Positions 39,740-48,292 of a DNA stretch of 64,000 nt are shown here, piece by piece; the first letter of the stretch is position 1, and every line of letters begins with the position of its first letter. A program made the position numbers and the translations under genes. The stretch covers positions 62,001-126,000 of the forward strand of contig NZ_FWFP01000012.1 in NCBI RefSeq assembly GCF_900172215.1. The letters are read 5' to 3'. This stretch comes from Ruegeria meonggei. GTDB lineage: Bacteria; Pseudomonadota; Alphaproteobacteria; Rhodobacterales; Rhodobacteraceae. The notes under the pieces are model-generated. The model worked only from the letters and a program-made list of their open reading frames with translations, ran no database searches and had not been told where the DNA came from.

Positions 39740-41002
39740 ATGAAGGATTTCGACAACGTTCCCAGCATGATGGCCGATCTTGGGAAGCGCGCCAAAGCGG
39801 CCTCGGCTGATCTGGCCTTTGCCAGTGCCGAGCGCAAACATGCCGCGCTGATCGCGGCAGCGGATGCGGTTTGGGCCAACCGGGCACAGATCATCAAAGC
39901 CAACCAGAAAGATCTGGATTTTGGCCGCGACAAGGGCCTGAGCCCGGCGATGATGGATCGCCTGATGCTGGATGAAGCCCGCGTTCAGGGCATGGTCGAC
40001 GGGCTGCGCACAGTTGCTGATCAAGCCGATCCCGTGGGCGAAGTGCTGACCGAATGGGACATGCCCACAGGTCTGAACATTCAGCGCGTGCGTACTCCGC
40101 TTGGCGTCATCGGTGTGATCTATGAGAGCCGCCCCAACGTGACGGCTGACGCGGGCGCCTTGTGCCTGAAATCCGGTAATGCGGTCATTCTGCGCGGTGG
40201 GTCTGAAAGCTTCCACTCTTCCGGGGCCATCCGTGCCTGTCTGGTCGAAGGATTGAAGGCTGCGAACCTGCCCGAGGACGCGATCCAACTGGTGCCCACT
40301 CGGGATCGTGCGGCGGTTCAGGAATTGTTGACCATGACCGACTATGTCGACGTCATTGTCCCGCGCGGTGGCAAAGGGTTGGTCGGATTGGTACAGCGCG
40401 AAGCCCGTGTGCCGGTTTTTGCCCATCTCGAAGGCATCGTGCATATCTATGTCGACAAGGCGGCTGATCCCCAGAAAACACAGGATGTCGTGCTAAACGC
40501 CAAGACCCGCCGCACCGGTATTTGCGGCGCGGCTGAATGCCTGCTGATCCATCAGGACGTGGTGGAAACGCTGGGCAGGGATGTTATTGCATCCCTTCTT
40601 GCCGCGGGGGTCGAGGTTCATGCGCATGGTCAATTGGACGTGGATGGTGTGGTTGAGGCAACTGCCGACGATTGGGGCAAGGAATTCCTCGACAGCGTTA
40701 TTGCTGCCAAGCCCGTCGCGGATATCGACGCGGCGATTGCCCATATCCGCCAGTTTGGGTCCAATCACACCGATTGCATCATGACCGAGGATCCGGACGC
40801 CGCCGCCCGGTTTTTTGAACGGCTCGACAGCGCGATCCTGATGCACAACGCGTCAACCCAGTTTGCCGATGGTGGTGAGTTCGGGATGGGCGCTGAAATT
40901 GGCATCGCCACTGGTAAGATGCACGCACGAGGCCCGGTAGGGGCGGCGCAGCTGACCAGCTTTAAATACCTTGTGCGCGGGAACGGAACGGTTCGGGCTT
41001 AA
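39740..41002 (+). CDS. proA: Gamma-glutamyl phosphate reductase ProA
   Basis: ProA reduces glutamyl 5-phosphate to glutamate semialdehyde with NADPH. The 420-residue aldehyde-dehydrogenase-fold enzyme has [20 protein letters not shown], the catalytic Cys in [13 protein letters not shown] (about residue 256), and the final [18 protein letters not shown] / [20 protein letters not shown] segments. ATG 39740 has GAAAGG 8 nt before it; ATG 39716, eight residues upstream, has no Shine-Dalgarno and is the alternative. It lies 45 nt after proB and converges on chpT with a 4-nt overlap. Confidence 0.96.
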   Translation: MKDFDNVPSMMADLGKRAKAASADLAFASAERKHAALIAAADAVWANRAQIIKANQKDLDFGRDKGLSPAMMDRLMLDEARVQGMVDGLRTVADQADPVGEVLTEWDMPTGLNIQRVRTPLGVIGVIYESRPNVTADAGALCLKSGNAVILRGGSESFHSSGAIRACLVEGLKAANLPEDAIQLVPTRDRAAVQELLTMTDYVDVIVPRGGKGLVGLVQREARVPVFAHLEGIVHIYVDKAADPQKTQDVVLNAKTRRTGICGAAECLLIHQDVVETLGRDVIASLLAAGVEVHAHGQLDVDGVVEATADDWGKEFLDSVIAAKPVADIDAAIAHIRQFGSNHTDCIMTEDPDAAARFFERLDSAILMHNASTQFADGGEFGMGAEIGIATGKMHARGPVGAAQLTSFKYLVRGNGTVRA

Positions 41003-41595
41003 AACCGGATCGTAACGCGGGTTGAGGTGGTTTCCGCCGCAACCCGCCGTCCCATCGCCGTGGCGTTTTCGGGCAGCAGGGCGAACTGCACCTGAGAAGG
41101 CGTCACAGGTTTGGCAAAATGCCCCGAAGGCAGGCTTTTCCAGAGATCATTATCCACATTGAGCTTGTCGGCGGATCCGGTAATGGTCCAGCTTTCGCCC
41201 GCATGATCAATCGTAACTTCGCCACCAAACGGCATCGCGCTTTCACAGCACATCAGTGCCAGAAACGCCAGTTTGACCTGGTTGCGCGGCACGGCCTCGG
41301 TCAGGTGCCAGTTTACTCGCACACGACCGGCCCGTTCGACATCCTTCAGCAACGCAGTCACCTCGGCCCGGCCCAAGGGCTGATCGCCGGCTGACCCGAA
41401 AGCCACGCGGAAGAAACGAATTCTGGCCCCAGCACTGCCGACACTGCCCGAGATCAGCTCCATCTCGGGTCCCTGAACCGCACCAACCATTTCAAGCAGC
41501 TCAAGACCATTGGTGATCGCCCCGATGGGGCTGATAAGATCGTGACAGATCCGCGAGCCGATCAACTCGGCCAGGTTGACGTCTGAGTCGCGCAT
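40999..41595 (-). CDS. chpT: Histidine phosphotransferase ChpT
   Basis: ChpT passes phosphate from the hybrid kinase CckA to CtrA (and CpdR). The 198-residue protein has a DHp-like helical pair with the phospho-accepting His in [21 protein letters not shown] (near residue 22, split by the conserved HDL) and a degenerate ATP-domain-like C-terminal half that cannot be expected to bind ATP. ATG 41595 is preceded by AGGAGGT with 5-nt spacing; in-frame upstream ATGs would extend across the divergent DUF3553 gene. ctrA and sciP are encoded 32 kb away in the same window. The stop overlaps proA. Confidence 0.88.
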   Translation of the reverse strand: MRDSDVNLAELIGSRICHDLISPIGAITNGLELLEMVGAVQGPEMELISGSVGSAGARIRFFRVAFGSAGDQPLGRAEVTALLKDVERAGRVRVNWHLTEAVPRNQVKLAFLALMCCESAMPFGGEVTIDHAGESWTITGSADKLNVDNDLWKSLPSGHFAKPVTPSQVQFALLPENATAMGRRVAAETTSTRVTIRF

Positions 41596-41637
41596 GCGTA
41601 CCTCCTGCTTCATCTGCCGCTGGACCGGAGCCCTTGC

Positions 41638-41820
41638 ATGACAGACCTTAATGCCATTTTCGCACCGGGCATGTTTGTCCGCCACCCCGATTATCCCGAC
41701 TGGGGCGTTGGACAAGTGCAGTCCAACATCGGGGGCAAGATCACCGTGAATTTTCGCGAGCAGGGAAAAGTGGTGATTGACGGAACGCGCATCGCCCTGA
41801 TGCCGGTCTTTGATCCGTGA
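41638..41820 (+). CDS. DUF3553 family small protein
   Basis: A 60-residue protein with the compact beta-rich DUF3553 fold: PGMFVRHPDYPDWGVGQVQS followed by IGGKITVNFREQGKVVIDG. The fold is related to the CarD/PcrA-C-terminal Tudor-like domain (a "V-P-W-G-x-G-x-V" strand pattern), so protein or RNA-polymerase contact is possible, but the function is unknown. It is divergent from chpT with 42 nt between the two start codons. Confidence 0.8.
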   Translation: MTDLNAIFAPGMFVRHPDYPDWGVGQVQSNIGGKITVNFREQGKVVIDGTRIALMPVFDP

Positions 41821-41917
41821 AACTGGTTTAGGAAAGGTTAACGTCACGGGATTTCGCCCGTGTTGCCATCTGCCCGAGAACTGCGGTATCAGCGCGCAAA
41901 CAAGAACGGAATTTCTG

Positions 41918-42673
41918 ATGTCGGATGCAGGCCCATCCTTTACCGTCAAACTCGCCGAGACTGAGGCCGAATTGCGTGCTGCGCAGCGGCTTCGCTATGA
42001 CGTGTTTGTGCGCGAACTGGGTGGCGGAGGAGAGATGGTCGATCACGATGCAGGGCTGGAACAAGACAGGTTCGACCCTCACTTTGACCACATGCTGGCG
42101 ATTGATGACCTAACCGGTGAAACAATTGGTGTTTACAGACTGTTACCGGGTGAACGTGTCGAAGAAATGGGCCAGTTTTATTCCGAAGATGAATACGACC
42201 TGAGCATCCTCAAACAAAGCGGTCGCAAGCTGCTGGAGCTTGGTCGCTCGTGCCTGCACGCCAACTACCGTGGTGGCACGGCCATGTATCACCTTTGGAA
42301 CGGTTTGGCCGCTTATGTTGCCGAACGAGAGATCGAAGTGCTGTTTGGCGTGGCCAGTTTCCACGGCACCAACCTGCACGACCTGGCGCAACCCTTGTCG
42401 ATGTTGCACCACAACAACCTGGCACCACCTGACCTGCGTGTGAAGGCCCAGCCGGACAGGTATCAGAACATGAACCTTGTTGCGCCCGAAGACCTGGACC
42501 GCCGCACCGCAATGGTGCAGGTGCCGTCGCTAATCAAAGCCTATCTGCGGTTGGGCGGGTTTGTGGGAGAGGGCGCCTTTATCGACCATGCGTTCAACAC
42601 CACTGATGTGTGCCTGATCCTGGACACCGCCCGCATGAATGAGCGCCAGCGTCGTATCTATAGTGGGGCGTAA
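41918..42673 (+). CDS. olsB: L-ornithine N(alpha)-acyltransferase OlsB
   Basis: OlsB adds a 3-hydroxyacyl chain from ACP to the alpha-amino group of ornithine, the first step in phosphorus-free ornithine lipids. The 251-residue GNAT-like (hemolysin-type) protein has LRAAQRLRYDVFVRELG, DHMLAIDDLTGETIGVYRLL, and LLELGRSCLHANYRGG as core motifs. ATG 41918 was preferred to 41810, which overlaps the DUF3553 gene. A CACGGG/CCCGTG hairpin lies in the leader (41846-41863). It is followed at once by olsA. Confidence 0.9.
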   Translation: MSDAGPSFTVKLAETEAELRAAQRLRYDVFVRELGGGGEMVDHDAGLEQDRFDPHFDHMLAIDDLTGETIGVYRLLPGERVEEMGQFYSEDEYDLSILKQSGRKLLELGRSCLHANYRGGTAMYHLWNGLAAYVAEREIEVLFGVASFHGTNLHDLAQPLSMLHHNNLAPPDLRVKAQPDRYQNMNLVAPEDLDRRTAMVQVPSLIKAYLRLGGFVGEGAFIDHAFNTTDVCLILDTARMNERQRRIYSGA

Positions 42674-42677
42674 TCTG

Positions 42678-43514
42678 GTGAGCGATCAATCCTGGCAAAG
42701 CGAAGATGCGCCCGATCCGATCGAGCTTGGCGTAATCGGGTGGGGGCTGGTGATCTTGCGCGGCCTGCCGCTAGCCCTTTTGGTGACTAGCGGCCTGATC
42801 CTGTTGCTGACCGTCCGCCTGGTCGAACGTCCGATCTACGGTCCACGCCGACCGATCACACCCTTCATCAGCCAGTTTGTCTGCCGCAACGCGTTTCGCA
42901 TTCTGGGCGTCGGGTTCCGAACCTCGGGTGACTTGATGCAAGAACGCGGGGCCGTGGTGGCTAATCACTCCTCGTGGCTGGATATTTTTGCGCTGAACGC
43001 CCGCAAACGGGTCTTTTTTGTCTCGAAGGCCGAGGTCGCGAAATGGCCCGGTATCGGCTGGCTGGCACGCGCGACCGGCACAGTGTTTATCGAGCGTGAC
43101 CGCAAGAAGGCGCGCGAGCAAACAAAGGTGTTTGAGGAACGATTGACCGCTGGGCACAAACTGCTGTTCTTCCCCGAGGGCACCTCTACGGACGGATTGC
43201 GAATTTTGCCATTTAAAACAACGCTGTTCGCGGCGTTCTTTTCAGATGAACTGCGCAATTTCATGTATGTTCAACCGGTTTCCGTGGTCTTCCATGCCCC
43301 GAAGGGGCAGCCCGACCGGTTCTATGGTTGGTGGGGCGATATGGAGTTTGGCCCGCATCTGTTAAAGACACTGGGCGCGTGTCGGCAAGGCTCGGTAGAG
43401 TTGATCTATCACACGCCCGCCAAGGTTAGCGACTTTGACAGCCGCAAGGCGTTGGCGGCCCATTGCGAAGCCGTCGTGCGCCACGCACATACCTTGGCAC
43501 GGCTTGAAAAATAG
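42678..43514 (+). CDS. olsA: Lyso-ornithine lipid acyltransferase OlsA (PlsC family)
   Basis: OlsA acylates the hydroxyl of lyso-ornithine lipid to complete ornithine lipid at the inner membrane; some homologues also act on lysophosphatidic acid. The protein (about 278 residues) has one N-terminal membrane helix (GLVILRGLPLALLVTSGLIL), the HX4D motif NHSSWLD, and FFPEGTSTDG. GTG 42678, 4 nt after olsB, is chosen; ATG 42639 within olsB (adding 13 residues) is an alternative. Pairing with olsB settles the role. Confidence 0.9.
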   Translation: MSDQSWQSEDAPDPIELGVIGWGLVILRGLPLALLVTSGLILLLTVRLVERPIYGPRRPITPFISQFVCRNAFRILGVGFRTSGDLMQERGAVVANHSSWLDIFALNARKRVFFVSKAEVAKWPGIGWLARATGTVFIERDRKKAREQTKVFEERLTAGHKLLFFPEGTSTDGLRILPFKTTLFAAFFSDELRNFMYVQPVSVVFHAPKGQPDRFYGWWGDMEFGPHLLKTLGACRQGSVELIYHTPAKVSDFDSRKALAAHCEAVVRHAHTLARLEK

Positions 43515-43527
43515 GGGCATTTGGCCC

Positions 43528-43556
43528 TTGCGCTGCATGTCAACCTGCCGTATACG
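43528..43556 (+). promoter_or_regulatory. Promoter of rpsB-tsf
   Basis: TTGCGC (43528-43533), 17 nt, TATACG (43551-43556). The 120-nt leader holds an AAACCC/GGGTTT hairpin (43567-43585), which could be an S2 autoregulatory site. Confidence 0.55.
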
Positions 43557-43681
43557 CGCGCCATTCAAACCCGCAGGCGGGGTTTGGGCTTTGTAGGGGA
43601 GACATCCTTACCTGGCCCGCCGGTTGGAGCATCCGCTTCTTTCACCCCCGCCGAGGCGTAAACCGGAAAAGGAAATAAAGC

Positions 43682-44485
43682 ATGGCTCTTCCCGAGTTCA
43701 CCATGCGTCAGCTGCTGGAAGCTGGCGTACATTTTGGTCACCAGACACAGCGTTGGAATCCCCGCATGGGCCCGTTCATCTACGGCTCGCGCAATGGTAT
43801 CCACATCATGGACCTGACCCAGACCGTTCCGATGCTGGACCAGGCGCTGCAGGCTGTTCGTGACACCGTCGCAAAAGGTGGCCGCGTTCTGTTCGTCGGC
43901 ACCAAGCGTCAGGCTGCTCAACCAATCGCAGACGCTGCTGAAAAGTCTGCTCAGTACTACATGAACCACCGCTGGCTGGGTGGCACGTTGACCAACTGGA
44001 AAACCGTTTCCCAGTCGATCAACCGTCTGAACCAGATCGACGAAGCCATGGAAGCCGGTGCCGAAGGCCTGACCAAGAAAGAGCGTCTGGGCATGGAACG
44101 TGACCAGATCAAGCTGCAGGCATCCCTGGGCGGTATCCGCGAAATGGGCGGCGTTCCGGACCTTCTGTTCGTCATTGACGTCAAAAAAGAAGCACTGGCC
44201 ATTGCCGAAGCCAACAAGCTGGGTATCCCAGTCGTAGCAATCGTCGACACCAACTGCTCACCTGATGGTGTTGATTACATCATTCCCGGCAACGATGACG
44301 CAGCGCGCGCCATTTCTCTGTATTGCGATCTTGTTGCGCGTGCCGCTCTGGACGGTATGACCGCTCAGATGGGTGCCGCCGGAGTTGACTTGGGCGCGTT
44401 CGAAGAAGCACCGGTTGAAGAAGCCGTTGCAGAAGAGCCTGCCGCTGCAGAAGAAGCCGCGCCGGAAGCCAAGGCCGAAGCGTAA
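43682..44485 (+). CDS. rpsB: 30S ribosomal protein S2
   Basis: S2 bridges head and body of the small subunit and binds S1. The 267-residue product has [20 protein letters not shown], the coiled insert (about 105-150), [19 protein letters not shown], and [15 protein letters not shown]. The C-terminus has an extra acidic, Ala-rich tail (about 232-267, [20 protein letters not shown]) typical of alphaproteobacteria. GGAAATAAAGC precedes the ATG. It is followed by tsf. Confidence 0.97.
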   Translation: MALPEFTMRQLLEAGVHFGHQTQRWNPRMGPFIYGSRNGIHIMDLTQTVPMLDQALQAVRDTVAKGGRVLFVGTKRQAAQPIADAAEKSAQYYMNHRWLGGTLTNWKTVSQSINRLNQIDEAMEAGAEGLTKKERLGMERDQIKLQASLGGIREMGGVPDLLFVIDVKKEALAIAEANKLGIPVVAIVDTNCSPDGVDYIIPGNDDAARAISLYCDLVARAALDGMTAQMGAAGVDLGAFEEAPVEEAVAEEPAAAEEAAPEAKAEA

Positions 44486-44509
44486 GCTGCCCGTCACGTA
44501 AATGACATA

Positions 44510-44532
44510 TGGGGCAGGGTAGACCTGCCCCA
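44510..44532 (+). promoter_or_regulatory. Intercistronic hairpin between rpsB and tsf
   Basis: TGGGGCAGG (44510-44518) pairs with CCTGCCCCA (44524-44532) over a 5-nt loop. No T-tract follows; such hairpins between rpsB and tsf lower expression of the second gene or stabilise the upstream message. Confidence 0.5.
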
Positions 44533-44561
44533 ATTCCGTTTGAATTGAGGAGAGCCAAGAG

Positions 44562-45437
44562 ATGGCAATCACAGCAGCAATGGTGAAACAACTGCGCGAC
44601 ACAACCGGCGCAGGCATGATGGACGCAAAGAAGGCGCTGACCGAAACCGGCGGCAACATGGACGAAGCCGTCGATTGGCTGCGCACCAAAGGCCTGGCCA
44701 AAGCGGCCAAGAAATCGGGACGTACCGCAGCCGAAGGTCTGGTTGCTGTTCACGTCAAAGACGGCACCGGTGTTGCTGTCGAAGTGAACTCGGAAACCGA
44801 CTTTGTTGGCAAAAACGCCGAGTTTCAGGAAATGGTCGGCAAGATCGCCTATGCCGCAGAAGGCGTCGACAATGTCGAAGCTTTGCTGGCGGCCGATCTG
44901 GGCGGCAAATCCGTTGCAGACACGCTGACCGACAAAATCGCCACCATCGGCGAAAACATGTCGGTCCGCCGTATGTCCAAGCTGTCGGGCGACACGGTTG
45001 TGTCCTACGTCCATAACGCAGCCACCAACGGCATGGGTAAAATCGGCGTTCTGGTCGCTCTGTCCGGTGGTGACGAAGCGATCGGCAAACAGATTGCGAT
45101 GCATATCGCAGCTGTGAACCCTGCTGCCCTGTCCGAGGCGGACATGGACCCAGCTGTGGTCGAGAAGGAAAAACAGGTTCAGATGGACATCGCCCGCGAA
45201 TCCGGCAAGCCGGAGCAGGTAATCGAAAAGATGATCGTTGGCCGCATGAAGAAGTTCGTTGCGGAATCGACATTGCTGAGCCAAGCGTTTGTTGTGAACC
45301 CTGACCTGACCGTCGAAGCCGCTGCCAAAGAAGCAGGCACAACCATCACTGGCTTTGTACGTCTGGAAGTTGGCGAAGGCATCGTTGTCGAAAAAGAAGA
45401 CTTCGCCGCCGAAGTTGCCAAGGCCGCACAAGGCTAA
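44562..45437 (+). CDS. tsf: Elongation factor Ts
   Basis: EF-Ts exchanges GDP for GTP on EF-Tu. The 291-residue protein begins [20 protein letters not shown], with the UBA-like N-terminal domain ([19 protein letters not shown]), and the core [14 protein letters not shown] that inserts into EF-Tu. Two core subdomains follow to the C-terminus. A GAGGAGAG Shine-Dalgarno is present. It lies 76 nt after rpsB and ends in a strong terminator. Confidence 0.97.
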   Translation: MAITAAMVKQLRDTTGAGMMDAKKALTETGGNMDEAVDWLRTKGLAKAAKKSGRTAAEGLVAVHVKDGTGVAVEVNSETDFVGKNAEFQEMVGKIAYAAEGVDNVEALLAADLGGKSVADTLTDKIATIGENMSVRRMSKLSGDTVVSYVHNAATNGMGKIGVLVALSGGDEAIGKQIAMHIAAVNPAALSEADMDPAVVEKEKQVQMDIARESGKPEQVIEKMIVGRMKKFVAESTLLSQAFVVNPDLTVEAAAKEAGTTITGFVRLEVGEGIVVEKEDFAAEVAKAAQG

Positions 45438-45483
45438 TTGGTTTTTCCCGGGCGTCGAAAGGCGGCCGCGTGCATCTAACCAG

Positions 45484-45515
45484 ACCGGTTACGCAGCTGC
45501 GTAACCGGTTTTTTT
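45484..45515 (+). terminator. Intrinsic terminator after tsf
   Basis: The 13-bp perfect palindromic stem at 45484-45496 / 45497-45509 is followed directly by a T-tract ending at 45515. No spare loop: the central bases open to form it. Confidence 0.92.
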
Positions 45516-45544
45516 GTGCGTTTCAGTCATAGGGAAACAAAAAG

Positions 45545-45756
45545 GGACGCCGAAGCGTCCACGTCTATTACACGTTTGGATTGAGGGGCCCCGCAAGATG
45601 GGGATGGTCGAGGCCCCCCAAAATTCCGACAAAGGTACGTGGACGAATAGACGCCCCTGTGTCAGAGCAACCGGAGAGCCTTGGAATTGCAAAGATCCGA
45701 TCAAAACGTTCCCTGGCTAAAGCCACCACTCACGGAACAATATTACTTTGCAATTC
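45545..45756. other. Gene-free stretch with nested inverted repeats; possible structured RNA
   Basis: Within the 392-bp gap 45438-45829 no credible gene is seen, but several inverted repeats nest. Segment A: CGTCCACGT (45556-45564) with ACGTGGACG (45637-45645) encloses GGGGCC (45585-45590) with GGCCCC (45612-45617); a small GGACGC-CGAA-GCGTCC hairpin (45545-45560) competes with the first arm. Segment B: GAATTGCAAAG (45684-45694) pairs perfectly with CTTTGCAATTC (45746-45756) around GTTCC/GGAAC (45708-45712 / 45734-45738). The known motifs of 6S, SRP RNA, RNase P RNA or tmRNA are not seen. Strand and transcription are unknown. Confidence 0.35.
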
Positions 45757-45796
45757 GGGTTCAGATTTGGAAAGTCATGATTTCCTTACCCTAGGT

Positions 45797-45822
45797 AAAT
45801 TGACGCAGCTTAGCGTCAATTT
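45797..45822. terminator. Terminator-like hairpin between the structured stretch and luxR
   Basis: AAATTGACGC (45797-45806) pairs with GCGTCAATTT (45813-45822). It lies just after the luxR stop on the minus strand and could end transcripts from either side. The T-tracts are short (3-4 T). Confidence 0.55.
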
Positions 45823-45829
45823 TGATGAC

Positions 45830-46585
45830 TCAGGCCTCGACGACAAACATCTGGTTTTGCAGCGATGCTTTCAAAACGGCCTGTGCCGTCGTCTCAACCG
45901 AAAGCGAATCGCGCGCCAGCCTCAGGTGCTTTTCCACGGTCGCCGCCGTCAGTCCCATCAACAAGGCGATATCCTGCGTGGTCTTGCCATCACCAACCCA
46001 TTGCAATGCCTCGCGCTGTCGTTTGGTCAGCGCGCGGTTCGGCGCGTTGTAGGGCAGGGTGAGGATCTTCAAATGCGCGACATTGTTCATCAACAGGATA
46101 TCGTCACCATGTTCCGCCCAGATCTCATCCACCTCTGCCTGTGTCAGCGTGTCACGCGCAGACAGAGAAATCGCGCCTTTCGACCGCATGGATACCGACG
46201 TGAAGCTGACCGTGTATCCGGAAATGACCTTCTTGGACTTGTTGAATTCAATAACCGCACGTTCTTTCGGGGTCAGAGTGCCCGCCGACATCTGATCCTG
46301 CGTCATCTTCCAGCTTGCCGCACCTTCGTTCTGCAGTGCCCACTTCAACATCGGGGCATGGAAATACAATCCACCCCGGAGAAAACCGTCCAGGTATTCC
46401 TGTCCATGGTTCGTCAGAATCACAAAGTCTTCAGGATCACCCAAAGATGTTTCAGTGCGATACTGGGTGTATCCGTAAAGAAGCCGAATGAACCCGTACT
46501 TTGCCATTTGCCGGCAATGCGCGTCCCAAAGCTCTTCCAGCGTCTTTGTATAGCTGAGGAAGTGAAGGTATTCGCTCAGCTTCAT
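45830..46585 (-). CDS. LuxR-family regulator (solo) with atypical autoinducer pocket
   Basis: A 251-residue LuxR-type protein: an N-terminal autoinducer-binding domain (about 15-165) and a C-terminal GerE-type helix-turn-helix (about 185-245, LTKRQREALQWVGDGKTTQDIA). Ungapped alignment of spacing to TraR puts Tyr64 at Trp57, Phe68 at Tyr61, Ala77 at Asp70, Pro78 at Pro71 and Trp92 at Trp85. Asp70 and Trp57 are the residues that hold the lactone amide and ring, so a canonical acyl-homoserine lactone is unlikely to be the ligand. No luxI gene is present in the window. The ATG lies in a 4-nt overlap with the upstream aroQ stop. Confidence 0.9.
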   Translation of the reverse strand: MKLSEYLHFLSYTKTLEELWDAHCRQMAKYGFIRLLYGYTQYRTETSLGDPEDFVILTNHGQEYLDGFLRGGLYFHAPMLKWALQNEGAASWKMTQDQMSAGTLTPKERAVIEFNKSKKVISGYTVSFTSVSMRSKGAISLSARDTLTQAEVDEIWAEHGDDILLMNNVAHLKILTLPYNAPNRALTKRQREALQWVGDGKTTQDIALLMGLTAATVEKHLRLARDSLSVETTAQAVLKASLQNQMFVVEA

Positions 46586-47031
46586 CCAACCCCTCCCCGT
46601 TTCAGATGCGCCGACAGGGCGTCCAGCGCCAGTACATAGCTCTGCGCCCCAAAGCCGCTGATCTGCCCGACGGCGACCTTCGAGATGTAGGATTTGTGGC
46701 GGAACGCCTCACGCGCATGGATGTTGGACAGATGCACCTCGATCACCGGAAGTTCGACCGATGCAATCGCGTCCATCAAGGCGATCGACGTATGCGTATA
46801 GGCTCCGGCATTCAGAACGATCCCGTCATGCACGCCCTTGGCAGCGTGAATAGCGTCAATCAGGGCACCTTCGTGGTTGGATTGAAGACACGACACATCA
46901 AAGCCAAGAGAAGCTCCGTGGCTTTGGCACAAATCTTCAACCATCTTCAACGTGGTGCTACCGTAAACCTCAGGCTGACGCGTCCCCAGAAGGTTAAGGT
47001 TCGGACCATTCAAAATCAGAGCTTTTTGCAT
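46582..47031 (-). CDS. aroQ: Type II 3-dehydroquinate dehydratase AroQ
   Basis: AroQ dehydrates 3-dehydroquinate in the shikimate pathway. The 149-residue protein has ILNGPNLNLLGTRQPEVYG (catalytic Tyr in this loop), SNHEGALIDAIH, and the catalytic His in EVHLSNIHAREAFRHKS. ATG 47031 was chosen; an upstream in-frame ATG at 47097 would add 22 unrelated residues. It is translated with the LuxR gene from one message (4-nt overlap), an unusual but clear coupling of a shikimate enzyme and a regulator. Confidence 0.95.
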   Translation of the reverse strand: MQKALILNGPNLNLLGTRQPEVYGSTTLKMVEDLCQSHGASLGFDVSCLQSNHEGALIDAIHAAKGVHDGIVLNAGAYTHTSIALMDAIASVELPVIEVHLSNIHAREAFRHKSYISKVAVGQISGFGAQSYVLALDALSAHLKRGGVG

Positions 47032-47158
47032 TATTTCACCGTTCCCATAACAGGTTGATAAACGCGAATTGGTGGGAATGTCTACCGGTCCGCGCACTCA
47101 TGACGCGAACGTCGCCCAGCAGACACCCCATATGTCGAGTTTTCACTTGGTGATTTGC

Positions 47159-48160
47159 TCAGACCTCATCCAGCGTGACGACTATTTTTCCAAGCGCTGA
47201 GCGGTCGGCCAAATGAACCAACGCCTCAGCCGCGCGGTCCAGTGAGTACCTGGCGCTGATCTGAGGCTTGACCTGACCGCTCGCGTACAACCCAAACAAT
47301 TCACTTACATTTTCGGCATGCCCCTTGGGATCACGGAAAACCGACGCCCCCCAGAATACACCCACGATCTGACAGCCTTTCAACAACGGCAAGTTCAGCG
47401 GAACCTTGGGAATTCCGGCCGGAAATCCGACAACAAGGTAACGACCGTTCCAGGCCATGCTACGCAGCGCGGGTTCAGCATAGTCGCCACCCACCGCGTC
47501 ATAGACGACGTCCACGCCTTCGCCACCGGCCAATGCCTTGATTTCAGAAGAAAACGCCTTTTGCGCGTCCCTGTCCATGTCACGCGCATATACGATTGTC
47601 TCGTCCGCGCCGATCTTACGGCAGAATTCCGCTTTGTCCGGCGAAGACACCGCTGCAATCACGCGTGCGCCCATCGCCTTGCCAAGCTCAATCGCAGCCG
47701 ATCCAACACCGCCGGCGGCGCCAAGGATAAGCAGGGTTTCCCCCTGTCGAATGGCAGCGCGATCCTTCAGTGCATGGTAGGAAGTGCCGTAGGTAAAGAT
47801 GAAACAGGCGGCTTCCTCGAACGGTATCGTTTCAGGAAACTTCACTGCCATCTTGGCCTTGAGCGTCAGATGCGTGGCAAAGCCCCCATGACCGGTCAGC
47901 GCAAGAACACGGTCGCCCACCTCAAACCCGCTCACACCGTCACCAACCGCCTGAACCACGCCCGCGATCTCGCCCCCCGGTGCAAAAGGTCGCGGCGGTT
48001 TGATCTGGTACAGATCCCGGATCATCAGCGTATCGGGGAAATTAACACCGGCCGCCTTAACCGCAACCAGCAATTCACCCTTGCCTGGCACAGGATCGGG
48101 CAGGGTGGTCAATTCCAGAGTTTCCGGTCCACCCGGAGCGACGCTGAGTAAAGCTTGCAT
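47159..48160 (-). CDS. NADPH:quinone oxidoreductase-family protein
   Basis: A 333-residue MDR-family protein of the zeta-crystallin/QOR group: the GroES-like domain with VKAAGVNFPDTLMIRDLYQ and GGEIAGVVQAVGDGVSGFEVGD in its two parts, then the NADP-binding LILGAAGGVGSAAIELGKA (about 144-162). Zinc ligands are absent, as expected of quinone or enone reductases. AAGGAC precedes the ATG. It is divergent from an SDR gene (132 nt), which starts the acyl-CoA island of the window. Confidence 0.88.
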   Translation of the reverse strand: MQALLSVAPGGPETLELTTLPDPVPGKGELLVAVKAAGVNFPDTLMIRDLYQIKPPRPFAPGGEIAGVVQAVGDGVSGFEVGDRVLALTGHGGFATHLTLKAKMAVKFPETIPFEEAACFIFTYGTSYHALKDRAAIRQGETLLILGAAGGVGSAAIELGKAMGARVIAAVSSPDKAEFCRKIGADETIVYARDMDRDAQKAFSSEIKALAGGEGVDVVYDAVGGDYAEPALRSMAWNGRYLVVGFPAGIPKVPLNLPLLKGCQIVGVFWGASVFRDPKGHAENVSELFGLYASGQVKPQISARYSLDRAAEALVHLADRSALGKIVVTLDEV

Positions 48161-48292
48161 ATCTGGCCTGATGTCCTTGTTATTTGTTCAGAAGGACCTT
48201 TGGCGCGGCAGCGGGTGTTGTCAAGAATTCAGGGTGATGCAAATCTGATCACCATCACCCAAGCGCCCATAATCAATATTGAGGAGCAGACC

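Noticed and set aside
44280..45431. 383-codon open frame on the minus strand across tsf
   Set aside because: Shadow of tsf and rpsB; Cys-, His- and Phe-rich composition unlike a real protein of this genome, and no Shine-Dalgarno.
45489..45720. Short frames of 68-71 codons on both strands in the tsf-luxR gap
   Set aside because: They overlap the tsf terminator and the inverted repeats, have no ribosome-binding site or protein-like composition.
45581..46639. 352-codon open frame on the plus strand
   Set aside because: It is antisense to the LuxR gene, rich in Arg, Gln and Cys, and starts in the structured gap; no motif.
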